DNA from: an uncultured Gammaproteobacteria bacterium | Lineage (GTDB): Bacteria; Pseudomonadota; Gammaproteobacteria; HK1 | DNA: 44,982 nucleotides | Reading direction: 5' to 3' | Assembly: GCA_947258715.1 (NCBI GenBank) | Contig: CAMYJH010000026.1 | Coordinates: 16,382 to 61,363 of the forward strand | Shown here: in pieces, positions 16,960-26,941 of the stretch | How positions within the stretch are numbered: position 1 is the stretch's first letter | How the letters are laid out: every line of letters begins with the position of its first letter | Translations under genes and position numbers: made by a program | The notes under the pieces: generated by a model | What the model was told of the DNA's origin: nothing | The model's input: only the letters and a program-made list of their open reading frames with translations | Databases searched by the model: none

Positions 16960-18864
16960 ATGAGTCGATTCATCGCGGTGTTCTGCTGCTGCGCGGTCCT
17001 AATGACGGCCGCGTTACCTGTCCGATCGGTGACCTGGTCGGAGTCGCCGCAGCTTGCCCCCAAGGTGAATCGAGGCGAGCTGCCGCCGGTGGAGAGGCGT
17101 CTGCCCGAATCGCCCAGCGTGGTTCGTTTCCAGGACGACGATAAGTCTCCTGGACGCTACGGCGGTGAGCTGAGGCTTCTGATGGGGCGCAGCAAGGATG
17201 TGCGGCTGATGGTGGTTTATGGCTATGCGCGTTTGGTGGCCTACGATCGGAGCCTGGAGATCGTTCCGGACATTCTCGAATCGGTGGATGAGGAGGACGG
17301 CCGCATATTCACCCTGCGGCTGAGAAAAGGGCACCACTGGTCCGACGGACATCCGTTTACCGCCGAGGATTTCCGCTACTACTGGGAAGATATCGCCAAC
17401 AACACAGAGCTGTCGCCTTTCGGGCTTCCCTCGGTGCTGATGGTGCGCGGCGAGACGCCGCTGTTCGAAGTCATCGATTCACACACGGTCCGTTACACCT
17501 GGACCAGTCCCAATCCTTTTTTCTTGCCGGCGCTGGCGGGTTCCAGGCCCGAATACATTTACGCCCCGTCGCACTACCTTCGACAATATCATCCTCGTTA
17601 TAGCGATCGCGCAAAGCTGAACCAGGAGGCGAAAAGCAAGGGTCAGCGTAACTGGGTTTCGATACACACAAAAAGATACCACCCGTACAAAAACCAAAAT
17701 CCGGACCTGCCTACGCTCCAGCCGTGGATGCTCACCACCAGCCCGCCGTCGACGCGCTTCGTGTTCGAGCGAAATCCGTTTTTTCACCGCGTTGACTCGC
17801 AGGGCCGGCAGCTCCCCTACATCGACCGCGTGGTGATGAATATCGTTGACGGCAAGCTGATTGCGGCGAAGACCGGCGCAGGAGAGTCCGATCTACAGGC
17901 GCGTAACTTGAGCTTCAGCGATTACACCTTCCTGAAAGAGAGTGAGAAGCGAAACAACAACCAGGTCCGTCTGTGGCAGACGACCAAGGGCGCTCACATC
18001 GCGCTCTTTCCCAACATCAACGCGGAGGATCCGGTGTGGCGAGCGCTAATGCGGGATGTGCGGTTCCGGCGCGCGTTGTCGCTCGCCATCGACCGGCGAG
18101 AAATCAATCGGGTTATCTATTACGGGCTTGCGACCGAGGGGAACAACACCGTCCACGAGGACTCACCGTTGTTCAGGTCGCGCTATCGCACACTCTGGAG
18201 TCAATTCGACTTGAAGACGGCGAATGCGCTGCTGGACGAGCTCGGGCTCGAGGCGCGGAACAAGGAGGGGATTCGCCTGCTGCCCGACGGCCGGCCGATG
18301 GTGATTATCGTAGAGACCGCGGGCGAGGATACAGAGCAGACCGACGTTCTGGAGCTTGTCCATGACACCTGGCTCAAGGCGGGAATCAAACTGTATTCCA
18401 AGCCTCTGCAGAGAGAGGTGTTTCGAAACCGTATTTACGCGGGCAGCACGCTGGTCTCGGTCTGGGGTGGTCTGGAGAATGGTCTGCCGATTGCAAACAT
18501 GAGCCCCGAAGAGCTGGCGCCGAGGAGCCAAGACCAGCTGCAGTGGCCCAAATGGGGCCAGTATGTTGCGTCCCACGGCAAGGTGGGAGAGCCGGTGGAC
18601 CTTCCGGAGGTTAATCAGCTGGCTGCACTCAACGAACGTTGGCTTCGCGCCACGAGCAAGATGGAGCGCGAGGCAGTCTGGCACAGCATGCTGGAGATCT
18701 TCGCCGATCAGGTTTTCACCATCGGCCTGGTTGCGTCGGTGCCTCAGCCGGTGGTGGTGAAAGAAAGCTTACGCAACGTGCCGCAAAAAGGGGTTTACAA
18801 CTGGGACCCCGGCGCGCATTTCGGCATTTATCGGCCGGATACCTTTTGGTTTGAAACGCAGTAG
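16960..18864 (+). CDS. Periplasmic extracellular solute-binding protein, family 5 (peptide ABC importer)
   Basis: 634 residues. A signal peptide is clear (MSRFIAVFCCCAVLMTAALP, cleavage near residue 23). The mature protein shows the SBP_bac_5 hallmarks: GRIFTLRLRKGHHWSDGHPF, TAEDFRYYWEDI, RFRRALSLAIDRREINRVIYYG and a late WKAGIK-like segment (HDTWLKAGIKLYSKPL). It is long for the family and of the YejA/microcin C type. It follows the fused ATPase after a 289-base gap in which I see no gene or convincing terminator (an imperfect GC hairpin near 16884-16912 lacks a T-run). It delivers peptide-like ligands to the permeases encoded downstream. Confidence 0.9.
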   Translation: MSRFIAVFCCCAVLMTAALPVRSVTWSESPQLAPKVNRGELPPVERRLPESPSVVRFQDDDKSPGRYGGELRLLMGRSKDVRLMVVYGYARLVAYDRSLEIVPDILESVDEEDGRIFTLRLRKGHHWSDGHPFTAEDFRYYWEDIANNTELSPFGLPSVLMVRGETPLFEVIDSHTVRYTWTSPNPFFLPALAGSRPEYIYAPSHYLRQYHPRYSDRAKLNQEAKSKGQRNWVSIHTKRYHPYKNQNPDLPTLQPWMLTTSPPSTRFVFERNPFFHRVDSQGRQLPYIDRVVMNIVDGKLIAAKTGAGESDLQARNLSFSDYTFLKESEKRNNNQVRLWQTTKGAHIALFPNINAEDPVWRALMRDVRFRRALSLAIDRREINRVIYYGLATEGNNTVHEDSPLFRSRYRTLWSQFDLKTANALLDELGLEARNKEGIRLLPDGRPMVIIVETAGEDTEQTDVLELVHDTWLKAGIKLYSKPLQREVFRNRIYAGSTLVSVWGGLENGLPIANMSPEELAPRSQDQLQWPKWGQYVASHGKVGEPVDLPEVNQLAALNERWLRATSKMEREAVWHSMLEIFADQVFTIGLVASVPQPVVVKESLRNVPQKGVYNWDPGAHFGIYRPDTFWFETQ

Positions 18865-18983
18865 CAAGCTGACCATGAAAAGTCGTGGCGCAATCATCGG
18901 TATTAGCCAGAATCGAGAATGAAACGATTTCCAATGTCGTAAATCGTATGTCAGGACGGTCGATTCGAGTCCGATGGTTCCAA

Positions 18984-19046
18984 TCACCAATCACCAATCA
19001 CCAATCACTCTGTTCGCGTCACGCGTTACCCGTCACGCATCACACC
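18984..19046. repeat. Degenerate heptanucleotide tandem repeat
   Basis: Nine consecutive 7-base units: TCACCAA three times (18984-19004), then TCACTCT, GTTCGCG, TCACGCG, TTACCCG, TCACGCA and TCACACC. The period stays exactly seven although the last four positions drift from CCAA-type to CGCG-type units. A partial CCAA unit precedes. The array ends 13 bases before the permease start at 19060. Confidence 0.8.
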
Positions 19047-19059
19047 AAAAGCGCGGCTG

Positions 19060-20058
19060 ATGTTCCATTACCTGATCAGACGGTTGATGGTAATGGTACC
19101 GACGCTGCTCGTCATCAGCGTGCTGGTATTCGTCATTATTCAGCTCCCGGAAGGAGACTACCTGAGCAGCTACATCGCGGAGCTTGAGGCCCAGGGTGAA
19201 AAGCTCAGTCGGGAGAAAGTCGATTTTTTGAGACAACAGTACGGACTCGACCGCTCGCCGGTGGAACAGTACCTGGTGTGGCTCGGAGGCATGCTGCGGG
19301 GGGATTTTGGCTACTCCTTCGAGTACAACCTGCCAGTGTCCGAGGTGGTGGGAGACCGATTGTTTCTGTCCTTCCTGCTTTCCTTTGCCACCATTCTGTT
19401 CACCTGGGCGGTGGCTTTTCCTATCGGCGTTTACTCCGCCACCCACCAGTACAGCTGGACCGACCACGGGCTGACCTTCATCGGATTTCTAGGCCTGGCA
19501 ACGCCGAACTTTTTGCTCGCTCTGGTCTTGCTCTATTTCGCAAACGTGGTGTTCGGCACCTCTATCGGCGGGCTGATGGATCCGGAGTTCATCGGTGAGC
19601 CCATGAGCTGGGCCAAGTTCTTCTCGGTGCTGGAACACCTTTGGATACCCGTTATCGTGATCGGCACCTCGGGCACCGCCGGCATGATCCGGCGGCTGCG
19701 GGCCAACCTGCTGGACGAGCTGCAGAGGCAGTATGTGGTCACCGCCCGCGCCAAGGGATTGCCGCGTTTCAGACTGCTGATGAAGTACCCGCTGCGAATG
19801 GCGCTGAATCCTTTTATCGCCGATATCGGTAACCTGCTTCCGCAGGTGGTCTCCGGCGCCGCCATCGTGTCCGTGGTGCTGTCTTTGCCCACTACGGGGC
19901 CGATGCTGCTCGCCGCTCTGCAGAGTCAGGACATGTATCTGGCGGGCTCTTTCCTGATGTTTCTGTCCCTCCTGACCGTGGTCGGCATGTTCCTTTCCGA
20001 CCTGGCACTGGCGGCGCTGGATCCCCGCATCCGCCTTACCGGAGGGACGAGACGATGA
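19060..20058 (+). CDS. ABC peptide importer permease (YejB/DppB-like)
   Basis: 332-residue inner-membrane permease. It opens with the DppB-type N-terminus YLIRRLMVMVPTLLVISVLVF, then a periplasmic loop with LRQQYGLDRSPVEQYLVWL and GDFGYSFEYNLPV, then five further hydrophobic segments. The EAA loop that contacts the ATPase is RQYVVTARAKGLPRFRLLMKYPLRMAL. Length and topology are normal for the family. The start ATG sits 13 bases after a heptad repeat array and has no obvious ribosome site. The gene ends 25 bases before its partner permease. Confidence 0.92.
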   Translation: MFHYLIRRLMVMVPTLLVISVLVFVIIQLPEGDYLSSYIAELEAQGEKLSREKVDFLRQQYGLDRSPVEQYLVWLGGMLRGDFGYSFEYNLPVSEVVGDRLFLSFLLSFATILFTWAVAFPIGVYSATHQYSWTDHGLTFIGFLGLATPNFLLALVLLYFANVVFGTSIGGLMDPEFIGEPMSWAKFFSVLEHLWIPVIVIGTSGTAGMIRRLRANLLDELQRQYVVTARAKGLPRFRLLMKYPLRMALNPFIADIGNLLPQVVSGAAIVSVVLSLPTTGPMLLAALQSQDMYLAGSFLMFLSLLTVVGMFLSDLALAALDPRIRLTGGTRR

Positions 20059-20083
20059 CTCCGGTCAGGGACAGGGTGGCGGC

Positions 20084-21262
20084 GTGAGCAACGGAGCGGA
20101 CCGCAGCGCTTCGCTCGAACACTACGTTTCTAGCCAACCGTTCGATCCCTATTCCATCGAGACCCTGACCCCGGATCAGGAGCGCATTTATTTCGCTTCC
20201 CAGTGGCGAATGATGTGGTGGCGTTTCAAGCGCCATAACCTGGCACTGGCATCCGCGGCGGTGCTGGGGTTGCTCTATCTTTCCATTGCCGCGAGCGAAG
20301 TCCTGGCTCCCTACAACCTGCACAGTCGCGACGCCGAACACATCTACGCGCCGCCGCAGCGCATCCACCTGTTCCACGAGGGCGAGTTCGTCGGTCCCTT
20401 TGTCTATGGCTACAGCTATCGGCTGAACATGGAGAACCTGCGCCGTGAGTACAGCGAGGACCTCGGCTGGGTGCAGCCGCTCAGATTCTTCTGCTCCGGT
20501 GACGGCTATAGTTTCTGGGGTCTGGTGGCGGGAAGCTTTCACCTGCTGTGCCCGGCGCCAGACGGCACCTTTTTTCCATTGGGCACCGACCGACTGGGGC
20601 GCGACATCTTGTCGCGCATCATCTACGGCGCGCGTATCTCGCTGACGGTCGGGCTCATCGGCATCCTCATCAGCTTCGCCTTAGGAATCACTCTCGGCGG
20701 CCTGGCGGGATATTATGGCGGCTGGGTGGACGGCGTGGTGCAGCGCCTGATCGAGATCATCCGCTCGTTTCCCGAACTGCCGCTGTGGATGGCGCTTTCC
20801 GCCGCCTTGCCCGTAACCTGGAGTCCGGTGGGCGTGTTCTTGGGCATTACCGTGATTCTGGGTCTTGTGGACTGGACCGGGCTGGGGCGGGCGGTACGTT
20901 CTAAGCTGCTGGCGCTCAGGGAAGAGGATTATTGCACTGCAGCGGTGCTGATGGGCGCCCGGCCCCGGCGGGTCATTTTCCGCCACCTGATGCCCAACTT
21001 CATGAGCCATTTGATCGCGTCGGCGACGCTCTCCATACCATCAATGATTCTCGGAGAGACCGCGCTCAGCTTTCTCGGGCTCGGTCTGAGGCCCCCGGTG
21101 ACCAGCTGGGGGGTGCTGCTCACAGAAGCCCAGAACATCAACGTGGTGGCGCTGTATCCCTGGCTCATGCTGCCGGTGGTGCCGGTGATTGTCGTCGTTC
21201 TCGCCTTCAATTTTCTCGGCGACGGGCTAAGGGATGCGGCGGACCCTTATGCAGGGCATTGA
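20084..21262 (+). CDS. ABC peptide importer permease (YejE/DppC-like)
   Basis: 392 residues with a GTG start. An N-terminal cytoplasmic stretch ends in WRMMWWRFKRHNLALASAAVL, the OppC-type N-terminal membrane segment. A long periplasmic insert (about residues 80-165) separates it from the core, which has GTDRLGRDILSRIIYGARIS, several helices and the EAA loop EEDYCTAAVLMGARPRRVIFRHL. The C-terminus FNFLGDGLRDAADP is diagnostic of this family. The long insert is what distinguishes YejE from DppC, supporting a YejABEF-type transporter. Last gene of the importer operon. Confidence 0.92.
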   Translation: MSNGADRSASLEHYVSSQPFDPYSIETLTPDQERIYFASQWRMMWWRFKRHNLALASAAVLGLLYLSIAASEVLAPYNLHSRDAEHIYAPPQRIHLFHEGEFVGPFVYGYSYRLNMENLRREYSEDLGWVQPLRFFCSGDGYSFWGLVAGSFHLLCPAPDGTFFPLGTDRLGRDILSRIIYGARISLTVGLIGILISFALGITLGGLAGYYGGWVDGVVQRLIEIIRSFPELPLWMALSAALPVTWSPVGVFLGITVILGLVDWTGLGRAVRSKLLALREEDYCTAAVLMGARPRRVIFRHLMPNFMSHLIASATLSIPSMILGETALSFLGLGLRPPVTSWGVLLTEAQNINVVALYPWLMLPVVPVIVVVLAFNFLGDGLRDAADPYAGH

Positions 21263-21387
21263 TCTGCGGGCAATTGGCGTCTGACTAAAGCGGGAGTCCG
21301 CAGCCATCGTTGCCGCCGATGGTGAGCGCAGTCGGGAGAGTAACACGTGGGTTCAGCGGTCAATTGCCTCCGATCCAATTGCTCTCC

Positions 21388-22305
21388 ATGGACTACAATT
21401 ATTTCGGAAGCCCGCCGCCCGATTCGCGCGGAGACTCCAGCGGACGGGACGGCTGGACCATAAAAAAGGCGATGGAAGGAATGATAGTGACCACTGCAAA
21501 AGAAGTGCCGTGGACGGCATTCAGCGGTGACGCGGTGCGCGCCGTCCTCGATGCCTCTCCCGTTGGCGTCCTGATCACCGACGGCGAGGAGCGCATTCTC
21601 TGGCTCAATCGCGCCTTGCGGCGCCAGCTCGACGTTCCCTGGCCCGAGATCCTCGGCGAGGAACTCCAGACCCTGCCCATCGAGCGGGTGGAAGACTCGG
21701 TTGGCGGGCGCGAGCAATACCGCATCCAAAGCGGCATACCGGACGACGAAGAGATGCTGGACGCCTCGGTGACAACCCTGGACGACGGCGCCGGGGGAAC
21801 GTTGAGTCTCCGGTTCTTCGTCCACCACGTGGGTCAGGGCCTGCGCGCATCGTTGCTCGAACACCTGGGCATCCGCCGCGGCACGGACCCACTGTCCGGT
21901 GTCATGGACAGGGACGCCATCATGAGGGTGCTCGACTCGGAAATCTCCCGCACTCGCAGGTACTCCAACGAACTGTCCATCCTGCTGATCGAGGTGTCAC
22001 CGGATATCAAGGAGGTGGATGCGGACACCGCCGTGATCGCCGCCGGACGCGTGCTCAGCGACGGCATGCGTTGGGTGGACGCCGCGGGGCGTGTCAGCGA
22101 TACGGAGTTTCTTCTGGTGCTGCCGGAAACCGATGCCGAGGGCGCCCGCGTGCTGGCGGATAAGCTGCACGCGCGCTTCAGCACCGAGGACAGCGAACAT
22201 CCGGCGCTTGCGGCAAGCGTGGCTTTTGCCTCCTGGCGCAAGGGAGACGACGCGTTGTTCATGATTGATCGCGCCAGGCAGCGCCTCAGTGCGCGCAAGA
22301 ATTGA
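21388..22305 (+). CDS. PAS-like sensor with a degenerate GGDEF domain
   Basis: About 305 residues from this start; several in-frame starts exist (TTG 21310, ATG 21319, 21388, 21474, 21483) and none has a convincing ribosome site. A PAS-like region runs VRAVLDASPVGVLITDGEERILWLNRALRRQLD. The C-terminal part follows the GGDEF fold (DPLSGVMDRDAIMRVLDSEISRTRRYSNELSILLIEV; LPETDAEGARVLADKL), but the active-site loop reads GRVSDTEFLLVLP: the GGDEF signature is SDTEF at 22096-22110. Diguanylate cyclase activity is therefore unlikely. No EAL or membrane domain is present. It could be a c-di-GMP- or GTP-independent signalling adaptor. The gene stands alone between the importer operon and osmC. Confidence 0.75.
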   Translation: MDYNYFGSPPPDSRGDSSGRDGWTIKKAMEGMIVTTAKEVPWTAFSGDAVRAVLDASPVGVLITDGEERILWLNRALRRQLDVPWPEILGEELQTLPIERVEDSVGGREQYRIQSGIPDDEEMLDASVTTLDDGAGGTLSLRFFVHHVGQGLRASLLEHLGIRRGTDPLSGVMDRDAIMRVLDSEISRTRRYSNELSILLIEVSPDIKEVDADTAVIAAGRVLSDGMRWVDAAGRVSDTEFLLVLPETDAEGARVLADKLHARFSTEDSEHPALAASVAFASWRKGDDALFMIDRARQRLSARKN

Positions 22306-22353
22306 GCCGATCTGGGCCGCTGGGAGCCACAATCTGGCAGGCGATAGATAAGT

Positions 22354-22385
22354 GAAGCGGTTTAGGGGAGTTTTGTAACCGCTTC
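22354..22385. other. Intergenic stem-loop between convergent genes
   Basis: GAAGCGGTT (22354-22362) and AACCGCTTC (22377-22385) form a perfect 9-bp stem around a 14-base loop containing GGGG and TTTT. It lies between the convergent GGDEF-like and osmC genes and may act as a processing or weak termination signal, but no T-run follows on either strand. Confidence 0.45.
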
Positions 22386-22448
22386 CGATCGGTCATCTAG
22401 CGACGACCATTCGGCGTCTCGACGTATGCGCCCAGACAGGGCGCAGGG

Positions 22449-22889
22449 TCACTTGCGTGTTTCGCCCACCGGATCGTCCTCGATAATCACTTGGTGAGTA
22501 ATATCGATGCGGTCGCGCAGCATCGCCGAAGCCGAGCAGTACTTTTCCGCCGACAGCGTCACCGCCCGCTGGACCCGGGAGGGATCCAGATCGACCCCGG
22601 ATAGGCGATATACCATGCGGATCCGGGTAAACACCTTGGGCACCTTGTCGGCGCGATCCGCCTCCAGCTCGACCACGCAGTCGGCCACCTGCTGGCGGGA
22701 CTTTTTCAGGATCGACACCACGTCAAAGGCAGTGCACGCGCCCAGCCCCATCAGCACCGCTTCCATGGGACGAATCCCGAGATTGCGGCCGCCGTGCTCC
22801 GGCGCGCCGTCGAAAACCACCGCGTGCCCGCTGCCGGACTCGGCCACAAAACTCGCCTGCTCGATCCATTTGATGCGTGATTTCATCAT
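22449..22889 (-). CDS. OsmC family peroxiredoxin-like protein (YhfA-like)
   Basis: 146 residues. Both redox cysteines of the OsmC/Ohr fold are present: LGACTAFDVVSIL and AEKYCSASAML. The preceding GGRNLGIRPMEAVLMGLGAC matches the conserved central helix. The tandem ATG at 22889/22886 is preferred because GAGG precedes it by about eight bases and the family N-terminus (KSRIKWIEQASF) starts there; the longer frame to 22973 adds an unlikely Cys-rich leader. It is divergent from crp, the same arrangement as yhfA-crp in E. coli and osmC-vfr in Pseudomonas, which supports the YhfA-like assignment. Function: probable thiol-dependent detoxification of organic peroxides; the YhfA branch has no proven substrate. 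Confidence 0.88.
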   Translation of the reverse strand: MMKSRIKWIEQASFVAESGSGHAVVFDGAPEHGGRNLGIRPMEAVLMGLGACTAFDVVSILKKSRQQVADCVVELEADRADKVPKVFTRIRMVYRLSGVDLDPSRVQRAVTLSAEKYCSASAMLRDRIDITHQVIIEDDPVGETRK

Positions 22890-23000
22890 CTTTCTGACCT
22901 CGGGCGGGGTTTTTACGCCGCCACATCGACACGCGGGTAAGCGTCTAATACACTTGTTGAGACAGCTTATCACCCTGAAAAAGTCGGTTGGAGCAAGGCC

Positions 23001-23636
23001 ATGGTGGCCAATATTCCCCAGGCAGCCAATCTAGCGATGCAGCGCTTCTTAGAGTATTGCCATCGCAGGACCTATCCTGCGAAGACGGTGATCGTGAATG
23101 CTGGGGACCCTTCCGAAGAGCTTTTCTACATTATCAAGGGTTCGGTATCGGTCGTCATGGAGGACGACGACGGGCACGAGATCGTGCTTGCGTATCTCAA
23201 TCAAGGCGACTTCTTCGGCGAAATAGGGATGTTCGACGAAAAGCACGAGCGCAGCGCGCTGGTGCGAACCCGCAGCGAGTGCGAAGTCGCCCAGATCGGT
23301 TACGAAAGGCTGAAAGCGGTATCGTCGGAGCTGCCGGAAGTGCTGTACTCGATGATGTCACAGCTTGCCCTACGCCTGCGCAACACCAGCCGTAAGGTCG
23401 GCGATCTGGCGTTCATGGACGTGTCCGGGCGCGTGGCCCGCGCGCTGCTGGATTTGTGCAAGCAGCCGGACGCCATGACGCACCCCGACGGGATGCAGAT
23501 CCGAATCACCCGGCAGGAGCTGGGCCGCATTGCGGGATGTTCCCGGGAAATGGTCGGCCGCGTGCTCAAGAACCTGGAGGAAGAACAGCTTATTTCAGTC
23601 TCGGGCAAGACCATCGTGGTCTTCGGCACGCGCTGA
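23001..23636 (+). CDS. crp: cAMP receptor protein / Vfr-type transcription regulator
   Basis: 211 residues, collinear with E. coli CRP and Pseudomonas Vfr. The cAMP cassette is intact: FFGEIGMFDEKHERSALV, with the conserved Glu and the Arg-Ser pair, and the Thr-Ser pair that contacts the base in RNTSRKVGDLAFMDV. The long segment KQPDAMTHPDGMQI is nearly identical to E. coli CRP. The recognition helix reads GCSREMVGRVLKNL, retaining the Arg-Glu-Arg residues that read TGTGA half-sites, so target sites should follow the TGTGA-N6-TCACA rule. GGAG lies seven bases before the ATG. It ends 33 bases from the convergent trpC. A cyclase that could supply its ligand is encoded at 5459-6787. Confidence 0.95.
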   Translation: MVANIPQAANLAMQRFLEYCHRRTYPAKTVIVNAGDPSEELFYIIKGSVSVVMEDDDGHEIVLAYLNQGDFFGEIGMFDEKHERSALVRTRSECEVAQIGYERLKAVSSELPEVLYSMMSQLALRLRNTSRKVGDLAFMDVSGRVARALLDLCKQPDAMTHPDGMQIRITRQELGRIAGCSREMVGRVLKNLEEEQLISVSGKTIVVFGTR

Positions 23637-23669
23637 AATTACGCAAGTTCGAACGCGCCTTGGCTGGCG

Positions 23670-24506
23670 TCAACCTGCACCCGGCGCCTCCGTGGGTGAC
23701 GCTTTAGCCGCGCCGAACAACTGTGACAGCTTTACGCCGGGATCGTCCGCGCGCATGAAGGCTTCTCCAACCAGGAAAGCGTTGACGCCGTGAGCGCGCA
23801 TCAGGGCCACATCCTCGGGGGCGTGAATTCCGCTCTCGGTAACCACGGTGACGCCTTCAGGCACCCGACTCAGCAGATTCAGGGTGGTGTCGAGAGAGGT
23901 TTCGAAACTTCGCAGATCCCGGTTGTTGATACCTAGCAACGCGGGTCTCAAAGCCAGCGCGCGCTCGAGCTCCTCCGCGTCGTGTACCTCCACCAGCACG
24001 TCCATGTCCAAATGTGCCGCCAGTCCGCTGAGCTCGCCCAATTGCGCGTCGCCCAGACAGGACACGATGAGCAAGACGCAGTCCGCGCCCAAGGCTCGCG
24101 CTTCGTAGACCTGGTAGGCGTCGATGGTGAAATCCTTGCGTAATACGGGGAGGCGGCATGCGTTTCGGGCCTGCAAAAGGTGCGCGTCGTCGCCTTTGAA
24201 AAAATCAGCGTCTGTCAGAATGGACAACGCGGCGGCGCCGGCGGCTTCGTAGCTGCGGGCGATTTCCTCCGGGCGGTAATCCGGTCTGAGTAAACCTTTG
24301 CTCGGCGAGGCTCGCTTGATCTCGGCGATGACAGCGGGCTCACCGGCGCGAATGCGCCTTGTGAGCGCATCGGAAAACCCCCGCGCCGGCGACTGCGCCG
24401 CGGCCCGCTGACTCATTTGCCGAATCGGCACGCGCTGGCTGCGCTCGCTGAGCTCCTCGCATTTTCGCCTGAGTATGGTCTTGAGGATGTCCGGGGGTTG
24501 ACTCAT
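23670..24506 (-). CDS. trpC: Indole-3-glycerol phosphate synthase
   Basis: 278 residues; converts CdRP to indole-3-glycerol phosphate in tryptophan synthesis. Diagnostic segments: [14 protein letters not shown] (catalytic Lys), [33 protein letters not shown] (catalytic Lys and Glu region), [13 protein letters not shown] and [15 protein letters not shown]. The ATG at 24506 starts [15 protein letters not shown], as in other proteobacterial TrpC; the frame continues upstream only as a shadow of trpD. It is monofunctional, without the TrpF fusion seen in enterics. It is the last gene of the minus-strand run, 31 bases after trpD, and convergent with crp. Confidence 0.95.
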   Translation of the reverse strand: MSQPPDILKTILRRKCEELSERSQRVPIRQMSQRAAAQSPARGFSDALTRRIRAGEPAVIAEIKRASPSKGLLRPDYRPEEIARSYEAAGAAALSILTDADFFKGDDAHLLQARNACRLPVLRKDFTIDAYQVYEARALGADCVLLIVSCLGDAQLGELSGLAAHLDMDVLVEVHDAEELERALALRPALLGINNRDLRSFETSLDTTLNLLSRVPEGVTVVTESGIHAPEDVALMRAHGVNAFLVGEAFMRADDPGVKLSQLFGAAKASPTEAPGAG

Positions 24507-24537
24507 GGGTTTTGTCCGTCCTTGGAGCCGGCCGCCG

Positions 24538-25557
24538 TCAGGCGAAGCTGCCGGAGATTTTGACCAGAGCCTCCAAGCGCTGGGCCGCGGCGCCGCTGGA
24601 AATGGAGTGCTTCGCCTTCTCGACTCCCGAGGCAATGTCTTCGGCGAGACCGGCGACGTACGCGGCCGCGCCCGCATTGAGACAGACCACGTCCCGAGCC
24701 GCACCGGCCTCGTTGGCGAGCACTTTTCGGATGATGTCGAGGCTCTGCTCCGGGGATTCCACCAGCAGCGTGGACTTGTCGTGTCGCTGCAGGCCGACGT
24801 CACCGGGCTCGATGGTCATGGAGCTCACCTTCCCGTCCTTGAGTTCGGCGACGCGGGTGGTTGCGCCTACGCTCAGCTCGTCCAGCCCGTCATCGGAATG
24901 GACCACCAGCACGTGTCGGCTGCCCAGCTGTCCCAATACCTTGGCCAGCGGCTCGGTCCATTCGGCGCTGAACACGCCGATGAGCTGGTTGAGCGCCCCG
25001 GCAGGGTTGGTGAGCGGTCCCAGCAGATTGAATACCGTGCGCACACCCATTTCCCGCCGCGGACCGATGGCGTGCTTCATGGCGCCATGATGCTTGGGCG
25101 CGAACATGAAGCCGACGCCTACCTCCTCGATGCAGCGGGCAATTTGCTCCGGCGTGAGATCCAGGTTCACACCGGCGGCTTCCAGCACGTCGGCGCTGCC
25201 TGATTTACTGGAAACGGACCGGTTGCCGTGTTTGGCGACCTTGCCTCCGGCGCCGGCGACCACGAATGCGCTGGCGGTGGAAATATTGAAGGTCTCCGAT
25301 CCGTCGCCGCCTGTGCCGCAGGTGTCGACCAGGTGGGTCGTGTCCACGGTCACCGGCGTTGCCAGCTCGCGCATGACGCTCGCCGCGGCCGCAATTTCCT
25401 CGATGGTTTCTCCTTTCATCCGCAAACCGACGAGAAAACCACCGATCTGCGCCTGGGTTGCTTCCCCGGTCATGATCGCGCGCATAACCGTGACCATTTC
25501 ATCGCCGTTTAAGTCTTTGCCATCGGTGACCGCGCGGATACCGCCCTGAATGTCCAT
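24538..25557 (-). CDS. trpD: Anthranilate phosphoribosyltransferase
   Basis: 339 residues, full length. Transfers phosphoribose from PRPP to anthranilate. The PRPP loop [17 protein letters not shown] is intact, as are [19 protein letters not shown], the anthranilate-site region [27 protein letters not shown] and the metal motif DGLDELS. The start ATG is preceded by AGGGGG. It is separate from trpG (46-base gap), as in pseudomonads and unlike the trpGD fusion of E. coli. Confidence 0.96.
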   Translation of the reverse strand: MDIQGGIRAVTDGKDLNGDEMVTVMRAIMTGEATQAQIGGFLVGLRMKGETIEEIAAAASVMRELATPVTVDTTHLVDTCGTGGDGSETFNISTASAFVVAGAGGKVAKHGNRSVSSKSGSADVLEAAGVNLDLTPEQIARCIEEVGVGFMFAPKHHGAMKHAIGPRREMGVRTVFNLLGPLTNPAGALNQLIGVFSAEWTEPLAKVLGQLGSRHVLVVHSDDGLDELSVGATTRVAELKDGKVSSMTIEPGDVGLQRHDKSTLLVESPEQSLDIIRKVLANEAGAARDVVCLNAGAAAYVAGLAEDIASGVEKAKHSISSGAAAQRLEALVKISGSFA

Positions 25558-25603
25558 CTCGCCCCCTGATGCTTGTCTTTACCGCTGATACTTATTTTGA
25601 CTC

Positions 25604-26218
<615 letters not shown>

Positions 26219-26242
26219 GACAGGATCCTGCCGTTCAGGCGA

Positions 26243-26941
26243 TCAAGCGATTAAGCGCGTAAGCTCATCCAGGCTGTCGATGACGATATCCGGCTCTGCC
26301 GCCCCGATGTCTTCGCCGTGATTATATCCGTAGCTCACGCACACGATGGGGATGCCCGCGGCGCGGGCGGCGGCCACGTCGTTCTTGGAATCGCCGACCA
26401 TCAGGCTTTGGCAGGGCTCGACGCCGAAATGGCGTACGGCGTGAAGCAGCGGAAGGGGATCGGGTTTCTTTCGCCTCAGGGAATCGCCGCTCAAGACCAG
26501 ATCGAAGCTGCTCAGCCAGCCGAGATCGGAAAGCAACGCCTCCGTGTAGCGGGCCGCCTTATTGGTGATGCATACCCGCGGCACTTTTCGCGCTTCGAAG
26601 AAGGCGAGCAGGTTTTCGGCTCCGGGGTAGGGGCGGCTGCGCTCGCTGGTATGCCGGGCATAAAACGCCATGAACCGGTCCAGGGCCTGATCGAAGATAC
26701 CGGCTTCGGGCTCGCCGTTTTGGCTGTCGGTGAGGGCGCGCTTCACCAACCGCTCGATGCCGTTGCCCACCCACTCGCGCACCTTCGACTCGCCGTGCGG
26801 CGGTCTGCCGAGCTCCGTCAGCATGGCGTCCACGCAGGTGGCGAGATCCGGAACCGTGTCCACCAGGGTTCCGTCCAGGTCGAGAAGCACAAGCCGTGGC
26901 AGCGGAAGCCGTCCATCGGCTCGCGCCTGGGCGACGCTCAC
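26243..26941 (-). CDS. gph: Phosphoglycolate phosphatase
   Basis: 232-residue HAD-superfamily phosphatase. Motif [16 protein letters not shown] carries the nucleophile Asp; motif II is VCITNK; motif III is [12 protein letters not shown] with the Lys; motif IV is [16 protein letters not shown]. The helical cap (about 20-90) fits subfamily IA Gph. GTG start, overlapping the end of rpe by four bases (GTGA). It removes phosphoglycolate formed by DNA repair or oxygenase activity. The rpe-gph pair is widely conserved in proteobacteria, so the assignment is firm. Confidence 0.93.
   Translation of the reverse strand: MSVAQARADGRLPLPRLVLLDLDGTLVDTVPDLATCVDAMLTELGRPPHGESKVREWVGNGIERLVKRALTDSQNGEPEAGIFDQALDRFMAFYARHTSERSRPYPGAENLLAFFEARKVPRVCITNKAARYTEALLSDLGWLSSFDLVLSGDSLRRKKPDPLPLLHAVRHFGVEPCQSLMVGDSKNDVAAARAAGIPIVCVSYGYNHGEDIGAAEPDIVIDSLDELTRLIA

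Noticed and set aside
18980..19046. CRISPR array
   Set aside because: The heptad units are seven bases with no spacers and no cas genes are present; it is a short tandem repeat.
22354..22385. Bidirectional terminator between the GGDEF-like gene and osmC
   Set aside because: The stem is clear, but no T-run follows on either strand, so I list it only as a stem-loop.
22930..23000. CRP autoregulatory site between osmC and crp
   Set aside because: A TATCACC half-site is present, but no properly spaced TGTGA partner was found.
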